From Novosphingobium ginsenosidimutans (GTDB lineage Bacteria > Pseudomonadota > Alphaproteobacteria > Sphingomonadales > Sphingomonadaceae): 64,000 nucleotides of DNA. The DNA lies in contig NZ_CP042345.1 in assembly GCF_007954425.1 (NCBI RefSeq), positions 682,001 to 746,000 of the forward strand, read 5' to 3'. Each line of letters opens with the position of its first letter. Position 1 is the stretch's first letter. This document shows, piece after piece, positions 58,909 through 64,000 of the stretch. Under the pieces are notes generated by a model. It was given only the letters and a program-made list of their open reading frames with translations, searched no databases and was not told the DNA's origin. Position numbers and translations under genes: made by a program.

Positions 58909-60525
58909 ATGATCCGAAATGCCTTGCTCGGCAGTGCGACCGCGTTGGCTTTGGTGGCCGCAACCCCGGCTCCGCTGCGGGCCGATGCCAGCGATGCCCA
59001 GGTCGCCGCCGTGATCGACGAAGGCCTCAATCGCAGCGAGGCCATGGTGACCGCGTCGCAGCTAATGGACGGGATCGGTCCGCGCCTGACCAATTCGCAG
59101 AACTATCGTCGCGCGGCTGACTGGGCGACGGCGCGGATGGCCGCGATCGGCCTGCAGAACGTGCACCGCGAAGGCTTTGATTTTGGCCTGGGCTGGAACA
59201 TCGAGAGCTATCGCGCGACGATGGTCAGCCCGCGCAGGATCGACCTGATGGCGATCCCGGTTGCCTGGTCACCGCCCACCGACGGCGTGCTGCGCGCCGG
59301 CGTGGTGGTCGCGCCGATGAGCAAGGTCGAACACTTTGCCGCCTGGAAAGGCAAGCTCGCTGGCAAGGTGGTGATGATCAGCCTGCCGGGCGCGACCAGC
59401 GAATCCACCAAGCCGGTGTTCCAGCGCTTCGATGATAAGCAGATCAGCGAATATGATCGCTATGACCTTCCCAGTTTCGATCCTGCCACCGCCGATCGCC
59501 GGGCCAAGCGCACCAACTTTCCGCTGGAGCTGAGCCGATTCCTCAAGGCCGAAGGTGCGCTGGCGATGATCCGGATCAGCTACCGCGATGGCATGCTGGT
59601 CCATGGCGAGGGTTACAACTATCGCCCCGGCGAGACCTTGGCCTTGCCGGCTTTCGAAGTCGCGGCCGAAGACTATCGCCGCCTGGTACGTCTTGCCGCC
59701 GGGGGCCCTGCCCCGGAAATCGAGCTGCAACTCAATGCCAGGTTCGATGACAGCACGCTTCAGGCCGAAAACCTCTTTGGTGATATCACGGGCAGCGACC
59801 CCAAGGCCGGCTATGTCATGGCCGGCGCCCACTTTGATAGCTGGATCGCCGGCGATGGCGCAGCCGACAATGGCGCGGGCAGCGTCGTGGTGCTCGAAGC
59901 AGCGCGCATTCTCCAGCGACTGGGCGTCAAGCCGCGCCGTACGATCCGTTTCGCCCTCTGGGCCGGGGAGGAACAAGGCCTGCTTGGCAGCCGCGCCTAC
60001 ATCGAGCGCTACCTGGCAACCCGCCCGGTCGATCCCAAGCTGACCGGCATCGCCGCCTACAGCGCCTGGTCGCAGGCCTGGCCGATTGCGCCCAAGCCTG
60101 GCTATGCGGAGCTCAAGGCCTATTTCAACCTCGACAATGGCGGCGGCAAGGTGCGCGGTATCTATGCCGAAAACAACATCGCGGCCGAGCCAATGCTCAA
60201 GAAGTGGCTCAGCCCGTTCGAAGGCATGGGCGCCAGCCGCGTGGTGACGAGCAAGACCGGCGGCACCGACCACGTCTATCTGCAGGCGATCGGCTTGCCG
60301 GGCTATCAGTTCATCCAGGACCCGCTCGATTACGACAGCCGGGTCCACCATTCGAACCTCGACACGCTTGATCACCTGCGCGGCGATGACCTGCGCCAGG
60401 CGGCGACGATCATGGCGGCGATGCTGTTGCAGGCCGCCAACAGCGACAAGGACCTGCCGCGCATGCCGCTGCCGTCCAAGCCGGTACCGACCGACCCGTT
60501 CAAGGTCCGCGATCCGGACGAATAA
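58909..60525 (+). CDS. M28-family exported peptidase
   Basis: 538-residue zinc aminopeptidase-like enzyme. A signal peptide (MIRNALLGSATALALVAATP) is followed by a prodomain, a PA-domain insert (about 110-260) and the M28 core: GAHFDSWIAGDGAADNGAGS (His and bridging Asp), WAGEEQGLLGS (Glu base and ligand), AYFNLDNGGG, and DHVYLQAIGLPGYQFI with the last His in HHSNLDTLDHL. It should act in the periplasm or outside on peptides. The ATG at 58909 follows GGGGGAG by 8 bases. Confidence 0.93.
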   Translation: MIRNALLGSATALALVAATPAPLRADASDAQVAAVIDEGLNRSEAMVTASQLMDGIGPRLTNSQNYRRAADWATARMAAIGLQNVHREGFDFGLGWNIESYRATMVSPRRIDLMAIPVAWSPPTDGVLRAGVVVAPMSKVEHFAAWKGKLAGKVVMISLPGATSESTKPVFQRFDDKQISEYDRYDLPSFDPATADRRAKRTNFPLELSRFLKAEGALAMIRISYRDGMLVHGEGYNYRPGETLALPAFEVAAEDYRRLVRLAAGGPAPEIELQLNARFDDSTLQAENLFGDITGSDPKAGYVMAGAHFDSWIAGDGAADNGAGSVVVLEAARILQRLGVKPRRTIRFALWAGEEQGLLGSRAYIERYLATRPVDPKLTGIAAYSAWSQAWPIAPKPGYAELKAYFNLDNGGGKVRGIYAENNIAAEPMLKKWLSPFEGMGASRVVTSKTGGTDHVYLQAIGLPGYQFIQDPLDYDSRVHHSNLDTLDHLRGDDLRQAATIMAAMLLQAANSDKDLPRMPLPSKPVPTDPFKVRDPDE

Positions 60526-60529
60526 GCCA

Positions 60530-60575
60530 GTTAGGGGCGACTCATTGGTTGACTTCCCGATGAGTCGCCCGTAAC
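60530..60575 (+). terminator. Terminator after the M28 peptidase gene
   Basis: 16-bp inverted repeat with one mismatch, core GGGCGACTCAT / ATGAGTCGCCC, 14-base loop, starting 5 bases after the peptidase stop. AGTTTTCC follows 13 bases downstream. It separates the peptidase from rpmJ. Confidence 0.7.
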
Positions 60576-60620
60576 GGCCCGGCTTCAGTTTTCCGCGGTT
60601 AAGCCGCACCCGAGGACATC

Positions 60621-60746
60621 ATGAAGATTCGCAACAGCCTCAAGTCGCTCAAGGACCGCCACCGGGATAACCGCGTGATCCGCCGCCGTGGCCGGACCTA
60701 TGTGATCAACAAGACCAACCGCCGCTTCAAGGCGCGCCAGGGCTAA
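60621..60746 (+). CDS. rpmJ: 50S ribosomal protein L36
   Basis: 41-residue ribosomal protein starting [20 protein letters not shown] and ending RRFKARQG. It is the longer, cysteine-free L36 form that lacks the zinc site of the 38-residue type (no CxxC, no His ligand cluster). Basic throughout. A GAGGA ribosome site precedes the ATG. It stands alone, outside the large ribosomal operons, as usual in this order. Confidence 0.95.
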   Translation: MKIRNSLKSLKDRHRDNRVIRRRGRTYVINKTNRRFKARQG

Positions 60747-60755
60747 ACCTGTGCG

Positions 60756-60773
60756 GCAGGGCCATAGCCCTGC
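60756..60773 (+). terminator. Hairpin after rpmJ
   Basis: 7-bp stem GCAGGGC / GCCCTGC with loop CATA, 9 bases after the rpmJ stop codon. There is no T-tract, so it is a weak terminator or a 3' stabiliser. Confidence 0.4.
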
Positions 60774-60845
60774 GCTGAAGTCTGATCGGCCCGCCTCCGT
60801 CCAGGGGTGCGGGCCGAACCCGTTTCTAGCCGTCGGAAAGTCTGC

Positions 60846-61457
60846 ATGACCCAGCGAATCGAAGCCGTGGTTTTCGACATCGGCCGGGTGCTGGTGCAGT
60901 GGGACATGCGCCTGTTGTTCCGCAAATTGCTGGACAATGAGGCCGAGGTTGAATGGGTCTATCATAACGTGGTGACCGAGGCCTGGCATGGTCAGCACGA
61001 TGCTGGCCGGCCGATCGCCGAGATGGTGGCAGAGCGCAGTGCCGAGTTTCCGCGCTATGCCGAAGTGATTCGCGCCTATGCCGAGCGATTCAATGAAACG
61101 ATCCCCGGCCCGGTCCCCGGCAGCGGAGATCTGGTGGAGCAGCTCCACCAAAACGGCCTGCCGCTGTATGCGATCACCAATTTTGGAGCCGACACCTGGG
61201 CCAACTTCCGGCCCACCTTCCCGCTGCTTGATCGCTTCCGGGACATCGTGGTCTCGGGCATAGAGAAGCTCGCCAAGCCCAATCCGGCGATCTACGCGCT
61301 GGCCGCGCAGCGCTTTGGCCGCGATCCGGGAACCATGCTGTTCATTGATGACAGCCTGCCCAACGTAACCTCCGCCCGCGAATGCGGCTGGCACGCTCAC
61401 CACTTCATCTCTGCCGAACTGCTGGCCGAAGAGCTGCGGACCCGCGGCCTGCTTTGA
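60846..61457 (+). CDS. HAD-superfamily hydrolase (IA type)
   Basis: 203-residue haloacid dehalogenase-like phosphatase. Motif I is VVFDIGRVLVQWD (about 8-20) where the second aspartate of DxD is replaced by Gly (DIG), as in YihX/sEH-type members. Motif II Thr is in YAITNFGADTW, motif III Lys in EKLAKPNPAIY, motif IV Asp pair in MLFIDDSLPNV. The cap is four helices. Likely a small-molecule phosphatase or related hydrolase; substrate unknown. The ATG at 60846 is favoured by motif position. Confidence 0.88.
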   Translation: MTQRIEAVVFDIGRVLVQWDMRLLFRKLLDNEAEVEWVYHNVVTEAWHGQHDAGRPIAEMVAERSAEFPRYAEVIRAYAERFNETIPGPVPGSGDLVEQLHQNGLPLYAITNFGADTWANFRPTFPLLDRFRDIVVSGIEKLAKPNPAIYALAAQRFGRDPGTMLFIDDSLPNVTSARECGWHAHHFISAELLAEELRTRGLL

Positions 61458-61458
61458 A

Positions 61459-61493
61459 CAAAAAAGAGGGCCCCCGTCTTGCGACGGAGGCCC
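61459..61493 (-). terminator. Intrinsic terminator of the CC_3452-type gene
   Basis: 11-bp stem with one mismatch, GGGCCCCCGTC / GACGGAGGCCC, loop TTGC at 61479-61482. On the minus strand the stem is followed by CTC and then a run of six T (positions 61465-61460), a classical intrinsic terminator for the gene ending at 61563. Confidence 0.85.
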
Positions 61494-61562
61494 AGCTATT
61501 GGGGGGCTGTAAGGAATGCCTGCAGCAGGCGCCCGGAGTGAGGCGCGCCTGCCGGTATTGCG

Positions 61563-61904
61563 TCAGGCGGCCGCGTTACAACGCGCGAGCTTGTCGGCGT
61601 CGAATTCGCCCTTGGGGGTGGCGAACTTGGTAACCTGACCAAAGGCCTTCACGACCCGGGTGCAGGTGTTGATCGGAGCGGCGCCATCGATGCGGCCGCT
61701 GCATTCGGTGCCGTTGCAGGTCCAGTTCACGCCATTCACGACCTTGGCGGCTTCGGCAGCCGGAGCAGCAAGGGTGGCGCTGTAGCGCGAGGCGGTCTGG
61801 GCCTGGGCGGTGTTGGTGGTCGCAGCAAAGCTGGCGATGGTGCCGACTACGGCCAGGCCGGCGGCAAGCAGCGTGCGCGAAAACGGGTTGGCGGTGGCAA
61901 TCAT
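61563..61904 (-). CDS. CC_3452-family small exported protein
   Basis: 113-residue exported protein. The signal peptide runs MIATANPFSRTLLAAGLAVV to about TAQAQ (residue 35). The mature part is about 78 residues with four cysteines in WTCNGTECSGRI, INTCTRVV and KLARCNAAA, fitting two disulfides, and KAFGQVTKFATPKGEFDADKL. This matches the small CC_3452-type family of alphaproteobacteria, function unknown. Divergent from the HxlR regulator gene. Confidence 0.75.
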   Translation of the reverse strand: MIATANPFSRTLLAAGLAVVGTIASFAATTNTAQAQTASRYSATLAAPAAEAAKVVNGVNWTCNGTECSGRIDGAAPINTCTRVVKAFGQVTKFATPKGEFDADKLARCNAAA

Positions 61905-62020
61905 GGTTCTTCCCCTTATGCGTTCTGGTTCGTCACATCTTGGTCTGCACGCAGGGATCGAAGGGTCCTGGGAGGGAGGCACGATTTGCGTTGCGAATCA
62001 CTACTTATCTCGATAGGTTT

Positions 62021-62040
62021 TCAGTTGCAACTAGAAACTG
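62021..62040. promoter_or_regulatory. Possible HxlR-family operator
   Basis: Perfect 10-bp palindrome AGTTGCAACT (62023-62032) inside a longer imperfect dyad flanked by TTT(T)C and AGAAA. It lies in the divergent region 93 bases before the HxlR-type gene. Autoregulation or control of the CC_3452-type gene would fit. Confidence 0.45.
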
Positions 62041-62124
62041 TGCAGCGCAGCAAAGATTTTCTTGTCGGCAAGCGAGCCAGTTTTGGGCTAGGGTATGATC
62101 CTAGGGACAAAGGGGATGACGACG

Positions 62125-62619
62125 ATGGGCCTGCGTGAGCCGCTCGACGAGATCAACAATTGTGGCCTGCCCGCCGCGCTTGAGGTGATGGGTGAGCGCT
62201 GGTCATTTATGATCCTGCGCGCCGCTTTCAATGGGATGTATCATTTCGAGGAGTTCCTCGGTGCGCTGGGCATTGCCCGCAACATCCTGTCGAACCGTCT
62301 GGCCCGGTTGGTCGAACACGGGATCATGAAGCGCCAGGCCCTGCCCGATGATCGCCGCAAGATCGAATATCGCCTGACCGAAAAGGGGCTGGACCTGCTG
62401 CCTGCCATGCTAGCACTGCGCCAGTGGGGCGAAAAGTATGGTGCCGGCGTGCCTTCAAATCCGGTGCTGTGTGACGAGCGCGACGGGATGCCGATCCTGC
62501 CGATCGGCATTCACGCGCATGATGGTCGGGTGCTTGGCCCCAAGGAACTGGAGTGGCGCGACCAGGCCGACGTGAACTGGCCGACTGACGCCGCCGGCCG
62601 GAAGCTGCGCGCGCTTTAG
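62125..62619 (+). CDS. HxlR-family winged-helix regulator
   Basis: 164-residue regulator. The HxlR core is CGLPAALEVMGERWSFMILR (about 11-30), with the conserved Cys near the N-terminus, FEEFLGALGIARNILSNRLARLVEHGIM as recognition helix region, and the wing PDDRRKIEYRLTEKGLDLLP. The C-terminal 60 residues vary. HxlR proteins often sense electrophiles or quinones through the Cys. The ATG at 62125 lies 9 bases after AGGGG; ATGs at 62095 and 62116 are in frame but have worse spacing. Confidence 0.9.
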   Translation: MGLREPLDEINNCGLPAALEVMGERWSFMILRAAFNGMYHFEEFLGALGIARNILSNRLARLVEHGIMKRQALPDDRRKIEYRLTEKGLDLLPAMLALRQWGEKYGAGVPSNPVLCDERDGMPILPIGIHAHDGRVLGPKELEWRDQADVNWPTDAAGRKLRAL

Positions 62620-64000
62620 CTGCGACCCGCCACCCGGCGGTAGCTGAGCGCTTCCGCCACATGGATGCGCCCGATCCCTTCGCTGCCCGCAAGATCGGCG
62701 ATGGTCCGTGCCACCCGCAGCATCCGGGTATAGCCGCGCGCCGATAGTCGCATCGCCTCGGCGGCCTTCAGCAGCAGCTTGCGCCCCGCCTCATCCGGCG
62801 TTGCATGGCGTTCGAGCAGGTCGCCATCGAGCTCGGCATTGCTGGACTTGCCGGTGCCTTCAAGCCGCGCGATCTGAAGCCCCCGCGCAGCAGCGACCCG
62901 CGCCGCCACCTCGGCACTGCCTTCAGTCGGCGGCGGCAGGGCGAGGTCAGCGGCGCTGACCGGATCCACTTCAACATGCAGGTCAATGCGGTCGAGCATC
63001 GGCCCCGAGACCTTGGCCTGATAATCGGCCCCGCATCGCGGCGCCCGGCTGCAGCCCAGCGCCGGATCACCCAAATAGCCGCAGCGGCAAGGGTTCATCG
63101 CTGCAACCAGCTGCACCCGCGCCGGATAGGTGACGTGGGCATTGGCCCGCGCCACATCGACAACTCCGGTTTCCAGCGGCTGGCGCAGTGAATCGAGCAC
63201 TGCGCGCTGAAACTCTGGCAACTCATCCAGGAACAGCACGCCCAGGTGCGCCAGGCTGACTTCGCCGGGGCGCACGCGCAGACCGCCGCCGGTCAGTGCC
63301 GCCATCGACGCCGAATGGTGCGGCGAGCGAAACGGCCGGGTCCGGCTGATCCGTCCTTCCTCCAGGGTACCCGCCACCGAGGCCACCATCGACACCTGCA
63401 GCGCCTCGGCCGGGGTCAGCGGCGGCAAGATCCCCGGCAAGCAGGCTGCCATCAGGCTTTTGCCCGCTCCCGGCAGACCGATCATCAGCAGGTTGTGCCC
63501 GCCAGCTGCGGCAATCTCGAGCGCGCGCTTAGCCACTTCCTGGCCTTTGACCTGCCTGAGGTCGGGGCCGTGGGCGGCCGCTTCAACCTCACCCGCCACG
63601 GGATCGGGCAAGCGCGCCGTGCCTTTGAGGTGATTAAGTAGGCTGATTAGGTCCGGCGCCGCGACAATCGACATGCCGTTGGCCCAGCGCGCCTCCCCGC
63701 CCTGCGCCGCCGGACAGATCAGGCCCTTATCGGCACCGGAGGCGTGCAGCGCCGCCAGCAGCACGCCGGGCGTCGGCACGATCCGCCCATCAAGCGCCAG
63801 TTCGCCCACCGCGACGAAATCGGTGATCTGCTCGGCATCGGTCACGCCCATCGCCGCCAGCAGCGCCAGGGCGATCGGCAGGTCATAGTGCGAGCCTTCC
63901 TTGGGGAGGTCGGCTGGCGAAAGGTTAATCGTGATCCGCTTGGGCGGCAGGGCCAGGCCCATGGCGGCGAGCGCAGCATGAACCCGTTCGCGGCTTTCAT
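62616..64000 (-). CDS. YifB/ComM-family Mg-chelatase-like AAA ATPase (5' end outside window)
   Basis: 461 residues are visible and the reading frame continues to the right edge (ESRERVHAALAAMGLALPPK precedes KRITINLSPADLPKEG, the family core). Then come VGELALDGRI, GLPGAGKSLMAACLPGIL (Walker A), RPFRSPHHSASMAALTGGG, LGVLFLDELPEF (Walker B), and a C-terminal region with MNPCRCGYLGDP and the family tail SARGYTRMLRVARTIADLAG. ComM homologues are helicases aiding branch migration during transformation. Overlaps the HxlR-type gene end by 4 bases (convergent). Confidence 0.95.
   Translation of the reverse strand, partial: ESRERVHAALAAMGLALPPKRITINLSPADLPKEGSHYDLPIALALLAAMGVTDAEQITDFVAVGELALDGRIVPTPGVLLAALHASGADKGLICPAAQGGEARWANGMSIVAAPDLISLLNHLKGTARLPDPVAGEVEAAAHGPDLRQVKGQEVAKRALEIAAAGGHNLLMIGLPGAGKSLMAACLPGILPPLTPAEALQVSMVASVAGTLEEGRISRTRPFRSPHHSASMAALTGGGLRVRPGEVSLAHLGVLFLDELPEFQRAVLDSLRQPLETGVVDVARANAHVTYPARVQLVAAMNPCRCGYLGDPALGCSRAPRCGADYQAKVSGPMLDRIDLHVEVDPVSAADLALPPPTEGSAEVAARVAAARGLQIARLEGTGKSSNAELDGDLLERHATPDEAGRKLLLKAAEAMRLSARGYTRMLRVARTIADLAGSEGIGRIHVAEALSYRRVAGRS

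Overview
The window is chromosomal DNA of a GC-rich alphaproteobacterium, most likely of the order Sphingomonadales (Sphingomonas, Novosphingobium or a relative). The grounds are the mitochondria-like complex I subunit NDUFA12 and the SDHAF4-type DUF1674 protein, the Entner-Doudoroff operon zwf-edd-glk-eda-ppc, a TonB-dependent receptor beside a flavin-dependent 'tryptophan halogenase', UPF0262 and CC_3452-type small proteins, and a 41-residue L36. No phage, insertion sequence, rRNA or CRISPR array is visible.

Layout. 1-9.2 kb: NDUFA12 (cut by the window edge), a DUF192 lipoprotein, recX, an orphan fatty-acyl-AMP ligase, a TelA/XpaC-like/PHA-system operon, a DUF2721 membrane protein, a lipocalin and acs. 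9.2-24.3 kb: a sugar-utilisation locus on both sides of a LacI repressor gene. TonB, a 2OG-Fe(II) oxygenase, a flavin halogenase and a TonB receptor lie on one side. A ROK fructokinase, a GH68 fructosidase, galK, galT, a GH36 alpha-galactosidase and an SLC45-type sugar transporter lie on the other. Four copies of the palindrome CAATCGATTG sit upstream of the receptor/lacI, GH68 and transporter units and nowhere else that I found, so one LacI regulon is likely. Raffinose-family sugars or sucrose are the best guess for the substrate: GH36 would release galactose, GH68 would split sucrose, the ROK kinase would take fructose, and GalK/GalT (with galE far off at 57.8 kb) would take galactose. 24.4-33.2 kb: a tightly overlapping operon zwf-edd-glk-eda-ppc-like-antiporter that would burn the resulting hexoses.

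33.4-41.1 kb: a large SLOG-type membrane protein (possible nucleotide-signalling or defence effector), OmpW, an NTF2-like exported protein, and a four-gene overlapping two-component operon. 41.1-42.8 kb: an AT-rich islet with one methyltransferase-like gene, bounded by tRNA-Lys(TTT) and a decayed copy of the 3' half of that tRNA. 42.8-64 kb: housekeeping genes (folK, aguB, msrA, an RsmB-type methyltransferase, ftsH, rpoZ, dnaB, cdd, galE, rpmJ, comM/yifB) mixed with small envelope or hypothetical proteins, including a GH25-fold protein that seems to have lost its catalytic glutamate.

All family names come from recognising motifs by eye. No database search was possible. Start codons were picked from overlap and Shine-Dalgarno context where stated.
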